A stretch of 64,000 bases of DNA from positions 62,001 to 126,000 of the forward strand of contig DUMU01000048.1 of the NCBI GenBank assembly GCA_012839805.1, read 5' to 3'. This document shows, in pieces, positions 1 through 10,329 of the stretch. Numbering within the stretch: the first letter of the stretch is position 1; every line of letters starts with the position of its first letter. The notes under the pieces were generated by a model. The model had not been told where the DNA came from. It ran no database searches and saw only the letters and a list, made by a program, of their open reading frames with translations. The stretch comes from Bacillota bacterium (GTDB lineage Bacteria; Bacillota; Limnochordia; Limnochordales; DUMU01). The position numbers and the translations under genes are program-made.

Positions 1-789
1 ACCGACGGCCTAGTTTTGCTGCTTGCCCTTCTGTTTGCCGGTAGTGCTGCTTATTACGAAGAGGCAATCTCCGGCGGACGACCGCTCCCGCCGTTCGTAT
101 ACGCGCAAGTACCAATCCTTTGGTTTGTGGGCCCTCTTTGTGCTGCCTGGGGAGTAGCTAGCCTGCTGTCATATACTCGTTTGGCATACACGGGACAACC
201 TGCGCCCGTGCGTCAAGTCCTGCGAGTGGGCCTCAGGGACATTTGGCGAACTTTGCTCGTTATACTGGCTATAGCTGTGATATTAATCGGTGTCAGCTTG
301 ATCGGTGCTTTCCTCGCTCTGCTACCTATAATCAGGATACTCGCCGCACCGGCACTGTTCCCCTTTCTTTTCTACGTACTCGCCAGGTACTCGCTGGCAC
401 TGCCCGCGCACTTGTTCGAACGTTTACCACTACGGAGTTCGTTGCAACGGGGCTGGGATCTCGCCGGGACAAGAGTTTGGCACGTGTTGGGCTTCTATAT
501 TATCGTCTACTTGATCACATTCGGTCTCACACTGCTTATGTCACTAGCAGGCGCCCCTCTTATGGCGCTGGTACCGGATAAGACCGTTACACCTATCTGG
601 CTGGCGGTGCTACTGTACCTACTGGTCTTTGCGCCGCTTTATATAACAACTAGCAATTGGATGATAGTATCGTGCGGTCTGCTGTTCCTCGAGCTACGTG
701 ACGAGCAAGAGGGCTACGATATATGGCAAAGGCTCAGAGCAATAGAGGAAAGCCGGGGTTTCCCGGCGTCGCCAAGCCAGCCTTCCTAA
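1..789 (+). CDS. Integral membrane protein, 5'-truncated by window edge
   Basis: Frame 1 is open from the first base, so the gene probably starts upstream of the window; a TTG at 16 could also serve. The 260 or so visible residues hold about five hydrophobic segments, including a long one around residues 78-120, separated by short basic loops (RVGLRDIWRT, HLFERLPLRSSLQRGWDLAG). This layout resembles the membrane domain found in glycerophosphodiester phosphodiesterase-type membrane proteins and in uncharacterised proteins that sit at the head of MoxR clusters. No catalytic motif is visible. It overlaps the next gene by 67 bp, which suggests co-transcription with the MoxR cluster. The function is unknown; a membrane-scaffold role in the cluster is inference only. 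Confidence 0.75.
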   Translation, partial: TDGLVLLLALLFAGSAAYYEEAISGGRPLPPFVYAQVPILWFVGPLCAAWGVASLLSYTRLAYTGQPAPVRQVLRVGLRDIWRTLLVILAIAVILIGVSLIGAFLALLPIIRILAAPALFPFLFYVLARYSLALPAHLFERLPLRSSLQRGWDLAGTRVWHVLGFYIIVYLITFGLTLLMSLAGAPLMALVPDKTVTPIWLAVLLYLLVFAPLYITTSNWMIVSCGLLFLELRDEQEGYDIWQRLRAIEESRGFPASPSQPS

Positions 790-1736
790 CCGGCTTCGAG
801 AGAACCGTGACCGGCGGGCCACCGGCGGGCATCGTTCTACTGGTCGTAGCAGTCCTACTGGCGGTAACGACTCGGGCGGTAGCGGTTCTCCTGACGGGAA
901 CAGCTCTGCTAGCAACCGCTGTTCCCGTGGCAGCAGTCGTAGCCGGGGCAGAAGCAAGGGGCATAACGACGACCCCCAACACGGTAGCAGCGGAGGAAAA
1001 CACGGTCGCCCCGCCGTGGCCGGAGCTGCCATCACCCGAGGAGATCCAACGGCGCGCGGCCGAGATCTTGGCCGGGCCCAAGTATGCACCGCCCCGGTGG
1101 CAAACGTGGGTGCGCCAGGCGCGCGAGTCTTGGAGCGGCCTGTGGGCACGACTACGGGCACGACTAGGGACGCGAGAAGACAGGCAGGAAGATGGTTCCG
1201 CTTCAGCCAGCTCCGCTTCCGCATCACGCTGGAGAAACCGTATCGAGCTAGTCGCAGTGGCGGCGGGTGCCCTTGTGGTGCTGATTCTGGGCTATTGGGT
1301 GGCAAGACGGTATCGCGTCTCTCTCTTGGGTCTCGCGCGTATCCGGACCCCGGATTCCGGGCCGCCCAACTCACCGCAGTCCAGGGCCGGGGCCAGAGGC
1401 GGGCCGGGCCGGTCAAAAGAGGCTAGTCCCTGGCCCGCAGCCGACCGGTTGGCAGCCGACGGCGATTACCTAGAGGCGTTGCGCTTGATTTATAAGGAAT
1501 TGCTTGCTGCCTGGGAGAAACGACGTCTGGTGGCAGATCACCAGTACCGCACGGACCGGCAGGTCGGCGAGTTGATTTGCCAGTTCGCACCCAAACTCTA
1601 CCCCGAGTTCATGTCGCTGAGCCGGATCTACGCGAGTTGCTGGTATGGCAGAGTACCGGCCTCACCGGAGATCTTTGCCGAGTTTCGCCGCCGGGCCCAA
1701 CGCCTGATGGAAGGGAGCAATTCCCTGCCGCGATGA
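723..1736 (+). CDS. DUF4129 domain membrane protein of the MoxR cluster
   Basis: This is a 337-aa protein with one or two hydrophobic segments near the N-terminus (about residues 35-75), a charged linker, a second transmembrane segment around 175-195 and a soluble C-terminal domain. The last 100 residues, from AADRLAADGDYLEALRLIYKELL to the FRRRAQRLM end, match the DUF4129 pattern, a helical domain after the last transmembrane segment. The ATG at 723 follows an AAGAGGG ribosome-binding site (about 707-713), although it lies 67 bp inside the preceding gene. Its stop overlaps the next start as ATGA. DUF4129 genes typically accompany MoxR, DUF58 and DUF4350 genes, as here; the biochemical role is not known. 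Confidence 0.8.
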   Translation: MAKAQSNRGKPGFPGVAKPAFLTGFERTVTGGPPAGIVLLVVAVLLAVTTRAVAVLLTGTALLATAVPVAAVVAGAEARGITTTPNTVAAEENTVAPPWPELPSPEEIQRRAAEILAGPKYAPPRWQTWVRQARESWSGLWARLRARLGTREDRQEDGSASASSASASRWRNRIELVAVAAGALVVLILGYWVARRYRVSLLGLARIRTPDSGPPNSPQSRAGARGGPGRSKEASPWPAADRLAADGDYLEALRLIYKELLAAWEKRRLVADHQYRTDRQVGELICQFAPKLYPEFMSLSRIYASCWYGRVPASPEIFAEFRRRAQRLMEGSNSLPR

Positions 1737-3220
1737 GGAGCAGGTACGAAAGGTCCATGAAGCATGAAAGCCGCGAAAAGCCCGAGAGACCCATGAGGCC
1801 CACCAGGCCCGCGAGACGCGAGAGGCTCTTCACCGCGGCGATAGTATTGGCCGGCCTGCTGCTTCTCGTGACCCCGTTGGCCAACTGGCTCCTGAACTAC
1901 GAGCCGCAACGGTTCCGCTGGGACGGCCGCGGCCCGCGGGGCATGGGTGCTGCCCGGCAACTGCTAGAAGAGCTCGGCTTCGTGGTGGTGGAGGTTCACC
2001 TTGGTGAACTGAGCAAACTGAGTGAACCGGGCGAGCCCGGTACCCTCCTTCTCTTTCCCCAACAGCCTGACTGGGAGTGGACAATAGAGGAGCGGGAGAA
2101 TATCCGCAAGTGGACGGAGGCAGGAGGTTCAGTAGTGATCTTCTTGTCCTCACCTGAGCTGACCGTCCCTTATCTCCTTAGCCCCGATATACGAGAGGGG
2201 ATGAGTTCGGGCCGAACCGGCAGTCGCCGGACATTTCTCGCCCGGGTCACAAGGCATCCAGGGATAGCGCCCGGGGACTCGCTGCAGGGTATCAAGACGA
2301 TCAGCCTCACCTTTGAGTGGTTGCGGTTCGACCCGGAGATGTGGAACGGCATGAACCCCTCCCGGAAGATGAACGTGCTGGCCGAGGATGATCTCGGACC
2401 TATGGTGGTGGCCGTGCCGGGAAGTATCTACGGGGATAACCGACCGGCTGCCGACCGGCCACCGCCGGGTTGGACGATACTGGTGATGGGAACCGACCTC
2501 ATCACCAACGAAGGCTTGGCCAAAGAGGACAATGCTGCCTTCCTCGTTCAGCTCTTGCACGGTCTGGGCAACCGCCGGGTGGTGGCAGACGTGGCACTAC
2601 TCGGAGAGCCGGCCACAGCAGGACGAGCCGGTGAATCGCCAAGGGCGGTTGCCATCGTCGGGTTGCCTCCAGTTCTATTCCTGCAGCTCTTGGTCCTGTT
2701 CGGGCTCACGATGATCTCTGTGGGGCAACGCTTCGGCCCGCTCCGTCCTCTGCCAACCGCCAGCGAAAGCATCCCCCTTCCCTATCATGTCGGGCTGGGT
2801 CGTCTCTACGCCCGCATCGGCCACCCGGTTCTCCTGATCGAACCCCTGTACCACGAGACTGCGAACCTCTGGCGTCTGGCAGTTCGGCGCGGGGAGCTCG
2901 AGCGGCGCCTCGGGCCGCCCGTAGTTCAAGAGGAGTGGCGCAAGCGGCTCGAGGCGGCAGCGGCAGCCGTGCGTGACGGCGCAGCCACACCCAGCAGGCG
3001 GTACCGTACCTGGGGCCGGGGCGGGCGCAAGCTAAAGCAGCTGTTGCAGACCGTTCAGGATCTCGAGCGGTTACGCCGGCTTCTAGCCGCCCCGCTGCAC
3101 AACTCTGCGCCGCTGCACAGCTCCCCACCGCTTGGTAACTCCGTACCGGTGCACGACGGTGCACGACTCCGCCACTCTCCCACCGTGTCACTCCACCACC
3201 GAATGGAGCACCGGAGGTGA
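1733..3220 (+). CDS. DUF4350 domain-containing membrane protein
   Basis: The start is set by an ATGA overlap with the DUF4129 gene (ATG 1733, TGA 1734-1736); the frame is open upstream to 1577, but that part lies over the previous gene. Further in-frame ATGs, such as 1757, are possible. After a basic leader there is one transmembrane segment (about residues 28-46, IVLAGLLLLVTPLANWLL), then an extracytoplasmic Rossmann-like DUF4350 region (WDGRGPRGMGAARQLLEELG ... LLLFPQQP ... GGSVVIFLS), a second transmembrane segment (about residues 310-330) and a cytoplasmic tail. The C-terminus carries four degenerate six-residue repeats. DUF4350 proteins are regular partners of MoxR ATPases; their molecular activity is undescribed. 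Confidence 0.8.
   Translation: MRSRYERSMKHESREKPERPMRPTRPARRERLFTAAIVLAGLLLLVTPLANWLLNYEPQRFRWDGRGPRGMGAARQLLEELGFVVVEVHLGELSKLSEPGEPGTLLLFPQQPDWEWTIEERENIRKWTEAGGSVVIFLSSPELTVPYLLSPDIREGMSSGRTGSRRTFLARVTRHPGIAPGDSLQGIKTISLTFEWLRFDPEMWNGMNPSRKMNVLAEDDLGPMVVAVPGSIYGDNRPAADRPPPGWTILVMGTDLITNEGLAKEDNAAFLVQLLHGLGNRRVVADVALLGEPATAGRAGESPRAVAIVGLPPVLFLQLLVLFGLTMISVGQRFGPLRPLPTASESIPLPYHVGLGRLYARIGHPVLLIEPLYHETANLWRLAVRRGELERRLGPPVVQEEWRKRLEAAAAAVRDGAATPSRRYRTWGRGGRKLKQLLQTVQDLERLRRLLAAPLHNSAPLHSSPPLGNSVPVHDGARLRHSPTVSLHHRMEHRR
3092..3163 (+). repeat. Four degenerate 18-bp tandem repeats in the DUF4350 gene
   Basis: Four consecutive 18-bp units encode PLHNSA, PLHSSP, PLGNSV and PVHDGA near the C-terminus of the DUF4350 protein. 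The first two units are the most alike at DNA level (ccgctgcacaactctgcg and ccgctgcacagctcccca). The pattern suggests slippage-driven growth of a disordered tail; copy number may vary between strains. Confidence 0.7.
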
Positions 3221-3228
3221 ATATAAGC

Positions 3229-4214
<986 letters not shown>

Positions 4215-4218
<4 letters not shown>

Positions 4219-5681
4219 GGATGAGAGGCAAGTTCGGGTGGAGGAAGTGGTGGCCGGGGAAGTGGGATTGGGTGGTTGTACCTACGCCCCGGGCCCTCGC
4301 CCTGGCCGCCGCAGGGCTTCTATCAACCGCGATCTCATGGTGGTTGCGCTGGGGCTGGTATTTTCTGGTTCTCCTCGCCTTTGTCGTCGACGCTGCTTTT
4401 GCTGTGCGCACCTCGTTCAGAGGACGACGGCAATTGCCCCCCCGGCTGGGGAGGGGCAATGCCGCGACCATCCGCCTGGAAGTGGTACGGGAGCGGGGAT
4501 GGTGTCGTGAGTTGCAGCTGGTAGATGCCTATCCGGACGGCTGGGAAGTAACGCCTCCGTCTTCCTTCCCCGTCACGCTCCGCTTCCCAAATCCGGGCGG
4601 CACGGCTACGGCGGCCGGCGTCTCCTCCACCAGCATCATCACCTACCAGGTGATTCCCTCCCACCGCGGTGAACATCGTTTCGGCCCGCTCTACCTCCGC
4701 TGGACCGGGCCGCTCGGGCTCGCCCGCCGGCAGGTCGCCCTTGATACCCTTGCCACCACCGTTCCCGTCTACCCCGACCTCGCCTCCCTCTCGCGGGTCA
4801 ACCTCATAGACTGGCAACGCCGGGTGGCCGGGGAAGCCCATCACGCCCGTCCCTGGACCCAGCCGGCCTTCTTCCACGGGCTGCGGGAATACCTGCCCGG
4901 CGACGCGTACCGCCACATCAACTGGAAGGCAACCGCTCGCCGGGGTTTTCCGGTGGTCAACGAATACGAGTTGCCCCGCCGCCGGCGGTTGTTGATCGTG
5001 CTCGAAGCCGGACGTACCGCCTCTCTCGACCGTTACGGCCGCCCCCGGTTGGAAGTGGACGTGGACGCGGCGCTTGCCCTGGCGGCTACCGCCTTGTTGG
5101 TCGGTGACGAAGTCGGGTTCATTGCCTTTGCTGAACGGCCGCTTCACGTGCTCGCCCCGTCCCCCGGTGAAAAGCAACTCGGTGCTCTGCTCCACGCCCT
5201 CGCTCACCTCAGCCCCGTACCCAGCGAGGCCAACTATCGGTTCCTCACCGCCTGGGTCGATAATGCGAGCGGCTTTCGCGATGCAGAGCTGGTAATGGTG
5301 TTTGGCCAGCCGGCCGCCCGAGGGGCAGCTGTTGAACAGGAAGCTTTCTTCCGCTCCCTGCTGGACCGGGGACAACGCCCGGCGCTGCTGTTTCACCGCG
5401 ATCACCGCCTCGAGGAGGCGGCGACCGCCTGGCCCGGTAACCTCCTGGTTGCGTATGAGAAAGCGGCAGCGCTCGAGGAATTGGCAAGACAGCGCCTGGT
5501 ACAGGAGCGCCTGCGCCGGCTGGGAGTTGTAGTGTATGAGACCGCGGGCCGGGCCACCGCGACCTCTACTCCAGTCCGTCCTGCTCCTACCGACGATGCG
5601 ATAATCATCTACGCCCGGATGCGGAGCGACGAACCACGGGCGCAAACACCAAAAGGGCAGCCAGCAGTTCAATCAAGGTGA
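4215..5681 (+). CDS. DUF58 domain-containing protein, MoxR partner
   Basis: This 488-aa protein has two adjacent transmembrane segments (about residues 27-65), an extracytoplasmic beta-rich stretch and the diagnostic DUF58 segment GLREYLPGDAYRHINWKATA (about residues 222-241), followed by a vWA-like core (LLIVLEAGRTAS ... LEVDVDAALALAATALLVGDEVGFIAFA). The start overlaps the MoxR stop as ATGA. It probably binds the MoxR ATPase and transmits its action to a membrane substrate; that is known of the family, and the substrate here is unknown. Its 3' end overlaps the 3' end of the convergent SpoIIM gene by about 77 bp. Confidence 0.9.
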
Positions 5682-6633
5682 ATCCGCCGGCCAGAGCATA
5701 TTTGAATTCTACCGAGAAAAGCGTTGGTCGCGGTGATATGAACCCCTCGACCCCGGCAGCCAGCACCAGCATGGCGATCACCGTGAGCAGCGCCGGCACC
5801 ATGTTGCGGGCATGGCGGACCAGCAAGGGCAGGCGGGGATACGGTCCGGGCCGGATTAGCGCACCGGCAATGTACAGGCCGCTAGCGCCGGCAAGCCAGA
5901 CTGCGGGGAGCTCCACGACACCGTGGGGAAGGATGACGCTCCAGAAGAGGGCAGCCTGGTCGCCCCGGGCCGCGGCTGCTCCCAATGCCCCCAGGATGAT
6001 ACCATTGTAGAAAAGGACCATGGCGGTGCCCAACCCCCAGGTCAGCCCGAGGGCGAACGCCAGCATCGCCACGCGGACGTTATTGGTGAGCACATAGGCG
6101 GACAGCTCCGGAGCATTGAGAGTGCGCGAGGGGCCAGACACCTCGGGTGAGCCCGTGGCATCGGAGACGGCATCCTCAGATCCCGTACGCTCGCTTTGCC
6201 AGCGGGATTGCTGGAGCTCCCGGGCCAGTTGCCGCACCGGCGGAGTGAGTGCCCGCACTCCCCAAGGATCCTGGCGCAGCCAAGCCCAGCTCCCGTAGGC
6301 CGCTCCCAACCCGTACAAGAGGGCCGCAACCATGAAAGCGCGGGCCAAGGGGCGCAGCCAGACCCGGGGGGCGGGGGAAGCGGCCTCTGTAGCGTGGGCG
6401 GTCAGCAGACGGTGCGCACGAGTGACTATGGTCTGGAGGTTGTTCACAAGCTGGTCGGCGGGGTAATATTGCTTCAGGTAAGCAAGATCTGCCACGGCTG
6501 CCTGATAAAGTGGACCGAGCCGCCGCACCTCATCCGGAGTGAGGCTGCCCGGCGCTTCGTCGAGCCGCTCGACCAGCATTTGCAAGGCGAGCCAGTCCGG
6601 CCGCCGGCTTTCCACGAATCGGAGTTTGGACAT
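5605..6633 (-). CDS. SpoIIM / DUF95 family membrane protein
   Basis: The protein has 342 aa. The N-terminal 90 residues are soluble and helical (MSKLRFVESRRPDWLALQML ... LYQAAVADLAYLKQYYP), the conserved start of SpoIIM/DUF95 proteins; about five transmembrane segments follow, with the conserved FYNGIILGALGAAA and LPHGVVELPAVWLAGASGL stretches. SpoIIM in Bacillus helps septal peptidoglycan remodelling during engulfment, but paralogues beside MoxR/RDD genes are common in non-sporulating bacteria too. An inserted acidic linker (about residues 155-180) is less usual. It is convergent with DUF58 and divergent from the RDD gene; the DUF58/SpoIIM/RDD grouping is a known neighbourhood. Confidence 0.9.
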   Translation of the reverse strand: MSKLRFVESRRPDWLALQMLVERLDEAPGSLTPDEVRRLGPLYQAAVADLAYLKQYYPADQLVNNLQTIVTRAHRLLTAHATEAASPAPRVWLRPLARAFMVAALLYGLGAAYGSWAWLRQDPWGVRALTPPVRQLARELQQSRWQSERTGSEDAVSDATGSPEVSGPSRTLNAPELSAYVLTNNVRVAMLAFALGLTWGLGTAMVLFYNGIILGALGAAAARGDQAALFWSVILPHGVVELPAVWLAGASGLYIAGALIRPGPYPRLPLLVRHARNMVPALLTVIAMLVLAAGVEGFISPRPTLFSVEFKYALAGGFTLIELLAALLVFAPVVRRSASGRR

Positions 6634-6649
6634 AGAGCCTCTCTTTGCC

Positions 6650-6684
6650 CGTTTTTCCGTCTCGTGCTCGTTTTTCCGTCTCGT
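6650..6684. repeat. 16-bp direct repeat in the spoIIM/RDD divergent promoter region
   Basis: CGTTTTTCCGTCTCGT occurs twice, at 6650-6665 and 6669-6684, separated by gct. It lies between the divergent SpoIIM and RDD genes, about 60 bp before the RDD start. It could be a tandem regulator site or a small duplication; the sequence alone cannot decide. Confidence 0.75.
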
Positions 6685-6740
6685 CGGGCAGGTACGCTGA
6701 TTACACCCGCGTCAACCACTACTCAAGGGAGGACGTGACC

Positions 6741-7574
6741 ATGACCAGCGTAAACCCGGACGCCACCACCCGTGACCGCCAAACAATCCTGACTCTTGAA
6801 GGGGTACGGCTCGACCTCGAGGTTGCTGGTATCGCGTCCCGTGCCGGTGCGACGGCGATCGACACCCTCTTGCAAGCCCTGCCCGTGCTTGCGCTCGGTC
6901 TGGCGATCAAACACTCCGGCTGGTTGAACCGGCCCGACTTGCGCTCCTGGATGACAGCCTTGCTGGCTCTGACCGGTTTCACCGTATTCCTCGGCTACCC
7001 AACCCTCTTTGAACGGCTTTGGGACGGCCAGACCCCGGGCAAACGCCTGCTAGGTTTCCGCGTTACCCAACTGGACGGGACGAGTGTTCCTTTCTCGGCC
7101 ACCGTCATACGGAACCTGCTCCGGGTCGTTGATTTCCTCCCCGCCCTCTACCTGCTCGGCCTGGCGGTGGCCGCCTTCAGCCGTCACAGTCGCCGGTTGG
7201 GCGACTGGCTGGCGGGCACCATCGTCCTCCGCGAGCACCGCATCGCCCCGGCCGAGTTGCCGTTTGCCCGCGACCCGCACATGGATCAATCGCCCCGCGC
7301 AGAGTACCGGCAATCCTTGATAAATCTTCTTGAAAGCCGGATCGACCGGCTCTCTCCTGAGGAGATCTCGCTCTTGCACCAATTCTTCGACCGGAGGCAA
7401 CAATTCCCTGCTGGAACCCGCGACACTCTTGCCGGGGAACTGGCCGCCCACTTCCGTCGCGTGCTGCAACTCCCGCTTTCCTCGTCTTGGACCGGCGTTG
7501 ACTCGCCGGTAGACCGGTTTAGGAGCGAGGAGTTTCTGGAAATCCTGATGCAACTGCTGTGGGAGAAGAGGTGA
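6741..7574 (+). CDS. RDD family membrane protein
   Basis: The frame is open from 6645, but ATG 6741 follows GGGAGGA (6728-6734) and gives a normal N-terminus. The 277-aa protein has an RDD domain in the first 150 residues: GIASRAGATAIDTLLQALPV (first helix, Arg and Asp conserved), a second hydrophobic helix and LWDGQTPGKRLLGFRVTQLDG, the family signature. A third helix carries RRLGDWLAGTIVL. The C-terminal 120 residues are soluble and helical (SRIDRLSPEEISLLHQFFDRR). RDD proteins often neighbour SpoIIM and MoxR genes; some act as cation/proton antiporters, but the role here is not known. Confidence 0.9.
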   Translation: MTSVNPDATTRDRQTILTLEGVRLDLEVAGIASRAGATAIDTLLQALPVLALGLAIKHSGWLNRPDLRSWMTALLALTGFTVFLGYPTLFERLWDGQTPGKRLLGFRVTQLDGTSVPFSATVIRNLLRVVDFLPALYLLGLAVAAFSRHSRRLGDWLAGTIVLREHRIAPAELPFARDPHMDQSPRAEYRQSLINLLESRIDRLSPEEISLLHQFFDRRQQFPAGTRDTLAGELAAHFRRVLQLPLSSSWTGVDSPVDRFRSEEFLEILMQLLWEKR

Positions 7575-7723
7575 TCGCGCACAAGGTCCACCGAACCAGG
7601 CACTTCGGACTTCCTCCCGGGTCACCTCGGCAAACTCGCCCGGGTATCGAGCCTCCACGCTCCAGCTGCTGAGTACGCACCAGCGCATGCCTCAACCATC
7701 CTTTCGGCCCTACGCTTGGGTGC

Positions 7724-9022
7724 CTACTTTCCACCGGCCAGGAGTCCCGGCAGGAAGGAGCCGGCGAGCAAGGCGCAGGTGAGCCCGACGATCATGAGAA
7801 CGGTTGCCCAGACGATCAGGTTGTAGATGGGGCCGTTCGTGTGGGGCCCCATGAGGCGGTGGTTATTGACCAGTCGAAGCATGAAAAGCAGGATGACGGG
7901 GAGCAGGAAGCCGTTTACGTCCTGCGCGAAGAGCATCAGTTTCACGAGGGAGATGCGGGGGATCAGGGGCAGGAGCGCGCCGATCCCCAAGATCGACGTG
8001 AACAGCCAGAAGAAAATGGGCGCCTCCCGCCAGGCCCGGTTGACACTGCGTTCGAAGCCGAAGGCCTCGCTGATGGCGTAGGCCGTGGAAAGCGGCAATA
8101 TGGCCGCCCCCAGGAACGAGGCCGCGAACAGGCCGGAGGCGAAGAGCACGGAGGCGTAATGGCCGGCAAAGGGTTCAAGGGCGCGCGCGGCATCACCCGC
8201 CTGGGTGATCTGGATGCCGTGGGGAAAGAGGGTGGCGGCGGTGTCGACGATGATGAAGAATGCGACCAGGTCAGACCAGAGCGACCCCAGGGTGACGTCC
8301 CAGCGGACATAGCGCAAATCTTGCGCGGTGAGGCCTTTGTCGACCACCGAAGCTTGCAGGTAAAACTGCATCCACGGGGTGATGGTCGTTCCTACCATGC
8401 CCACGAAGAGGAGCAGGAAATGAGTGTCCCAGCGGAAGCTGGGCACCACGGCGTGCCGCAAAACGGTGGGCCACTCGGGCCGGATCAAGAAGCCCGATAT
8501 GATATAGGTAACGAAGGCCAGGGACACGGCCAGGAAAATCCGTTCCAAACGCCGGTACGACCCGGTGGTGACCGACACCCAGACTACAATCGCCATCAGG
8601 GGTATGGTGATCCAGCGGGCCACGCCGAAGATCTCCAGGCTCGCGGCCATGCCGGCGAACTCGGAGGCGGTGGTGGCCAGATTGGCCACGAGCAGGGTGA
8701 GCATGGCCAGAAAGGCAGGCTTTACCCCGAATTCCTCGCGGATGAGGTCAGCAAGACCTCGTCCTGTTACTGTCCCCAGGCGAGCCGCCATCTCCTGGAT
8801 GACGATCAGGCTGATGGTGACCAGGATCAGCCCCCAGATCATCTCGTAGCCGAAAGTAGCCCCGACGGTCGCGTAAGTGGTCACCCCACCCGCGTCGTTG
8901 TCTGCGTTGGCAGTGATGAGACCCGGCCCGATGACCGAGAGAATGATGAGCAGGCGCTGCAGGCTAAATCGCCTGGTACTCAGCCGGCCAACCCAGCGAG
9001 CGTTGGAACGTCCCGTGCTCAT
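7724..9022 (-). CDS. Nramp-family divalent metal transporter, atypical motifs
   Basis: This is a 432-aa polytopic protein with about eleven hydrophobic segments and clear Nramp/SLC11 architecture. In TM1 the canonical DPGN is replaced by DNDAGG (NADNDAGGVTTYATVGA), and in TM6, where manganese/iron Nramps have MPH, the sequence reads GTTITPWMQFY. Loss of the metal-binding methionine is the mark of the NRAMP-related magnesium transporters (NRMT). The ATG at 9022 overlaps the TGA of the upstream gene (ATGA), and that upstream gene encodes an MgtE-N/CBS protein, which also points to Mg2+. The family is certain; Mg2+ specificity is inferred from the motifs and the neighbour. Confidence 0.9.
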   Translation of the reverse strand: MSTGRSNARWVGRLSTRRFSLQRLLIILSVIGPGLITANADNDAGGVTTYATVGATFGYEMIWGLILVTISLIVIQEMAARLGTVTGRGLADLIREEFGVKPAFLAMLTLLVANLATTASEFAGMAASLEIFGVARWITIPLMAIVVWVSVTTGSYRRLERIFLAVSLAFVTYIISGFLIRPEWPTVLRHAVVPSFRWDTHFLLLFVGMVGTTITPWMQFYLQASVVDKGLTAQDLRYVRWDVTLGSLWSDLVAFFIIVDTAATLFPHGIQITQAGDAARALEPFAGHYASVLFASGLFAASFLGAAILPLSTAYAISEAFGFERSVNRAWREAPIFFWLFTSILGIGALLPLIPRISLVKLMLFAQDVNGFLLPVILLFMLRLVNNHRLMGPHTNGPIYNLIVWATVLMIVGLTCALLAGSFLPGLLAGGK

Positions 9023-10329
9023 GACCGCCACCACCCACGGCGGGCGGGCCGGAAGATCTCGTCCGCGTGCTCGCTCAAAGCGACGACCCCTACGAGACGC
9101 CCGTCCTCGTCGATGACGGGTAGCGCCAGCAAGTCGTACTTGGCAAGCAGTTCACCCACGGTACGGCGATCATCGGTAGCCCGGACCGCCACCGGATTGG
9201 GATGCATGATCTCTCCGAGAGGCTGTTCGGGCGGGGCGATCACCAGATCCCGCAAGGAGACCGTCCCGAGGAGGTGCCTCTCGTCGTCGATGACGTAGAG
9301 GTAGTAAGCTTCTTCCGCCGGCGGCCGCAGGCGCCGCAGGGTCGCGATAGTCTCATCCGCCGTCATCTGGCGGGGGAAAGCCATGAAGTCCGTGCTCATG
9401 AAGCGCCCGGCGGTGTCCTCCGGGTACTCCAGCAATGCCCGAACCTGTTCCCCCTGCTCGGGGTGCATCGCCCCGAGCAGCGCCGTAGCCCGGTCGGCGC
9501 GCAGTTCACTCAGAATGGCCGCAGCATCATCAGGCGACAGGGACTGCAGGAGTCTTAGCACATGCTCGGGCGTGAGGCGGGCAAGCATCTGCTCCCGGGC
9601 CTCGGGTTCGACCTCGGTCAGCGTCTCGGCGGCGACGGCCGGGTCGAGAGCACCGAGGAGGGCGGTCCGTTCCCGAGTGTGCAGGGCTTCCAGGATGTCG
9701 GCCAGGTCGGCCGGCCGCAGGCGGGCCAGGCGTTCATAGGGCACACCCAGATGGAGGCGGCCGTTACCCTCCAATTCAATCCGCTGAACATCCTGCCAGC
9801 GAATGAGAGTATCCGGCAGCCGCAAGCCGAAATGACTCTCGGCAAAGTGAACGAGTGGCCGCAATCCGAGACGCCGCAGCAACCCTCGCAGCCCCACGTC
9901 GACCGCGACCAGGCGTAAGGTATCACCGATTTCGGTGAACTTTACGTCGTTGACGCGTACTACTCGCAAGCCGTTGAGGTCGACGATTTGTTTGTCGAAG
10001 AGGGTGCGGCGAACCGGGAGCCACTCCGAGGGTACGGGCGGCGGGGGGGACGGCGGCGTGGCGACCGGTGGCAGCGAATCGATCCCCACCGACAGCGAGA
10101 GGTACTGGCGAACCAGCACCTGCACGCACCGCCAGGGAACGAGCCGAAACGGCAGCGGGCCGCGCCAAAGCCAGGAGCTGGCCTGCACCTGCAGCGCGAC
10201 GACGGGAGGCAGCTCCTCTTTGCCGAGCTGCACGAAGATTTCGGTTACTCGCCCCAACCGGCGGCCGCGGTTGTCCACCACCGTCTTGGCCAGGAGGCGG
10301 CTCGCATGGATTTCCGGCACTACTCCCAT
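9019..10329 (-). CDS. PRC-barrel / MgtE-N / CBS-domain protein, regulator of the Nramp partner
   Basis: A 436-aa soluble protein. Two PRC-barrel-like units come first (about residues 8-80, LLAKTVVDNRGRRLGRVTEI; about 110-195, FDKQIVDLNGLRVVRVNDVK). They are followed by an MgtE N-terminal superhelical domain (about 205-300, RLRPADLADILEALHTRERT ... LSPDDAAAILSELRADRATA) and a pair of CBS domains (about 310-425, ending LLALPVIDEDGRLVGVV). In MgtE the N and CBS domains sense Mg2+ and gate the channel; here they are detached from any pore and coupled to an Nramp-type pore instead. The frame is open to 10401, but the ATG at 10329 has a GGGGAGAGGG site and begins right before the first domain. Confidence 0.9.
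   Translation of the reverse strand: MGVVPEIHASRLLAKTVVDNRGRRLGRVTEIFVQLGKEELPPVVALQVQASSWLWRGPLPFRLVPWRCVQVLVRQYLSLSVGIDSLPPVATPPSPPPPVPSEWLPVRRTLFDKQIVDLNGLRVVRVNDVKFTEIGDTLRLVAVDVGLRGLLRRLGLRPLVHFAESHFGLRLPDTLIRWQDVQRIELEGNGRLHLGVPYERLARLRPADLADILEALHTRERTALLGALDPAVAAETLTEVEPEAREQMLARLTPEHVLRLLQSLSPDDAAAILSELRADRATALLGAMHPEQGEQVRALLEYPEDTAGRFMSTDFMAFPRQMTADETIATLRRLRPPAEEAYYLYVIDDERHLLGTVSLRDLVIAPPEQPLGEIMHPNPVAVRATDDRRTVGELLAKYDLLALPVIDEDGRLVGVVALSEHADEIFRPARRGWWRS

Noticed and set aside
4335-5672. Long minus-strand open frame opposite the DUF58 gene
   Set aside because: Shadow of a GC-rich coding sequence; no family resemblance, while the plus strand carries clear DUF58 motifs.
7841-9298. 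485-codon plus-strand open frame opposite the Nramp gene
   Set aside because: Composition is Gly/Asp/His-rich without domains; the Nramp gene on the other strand is certain.
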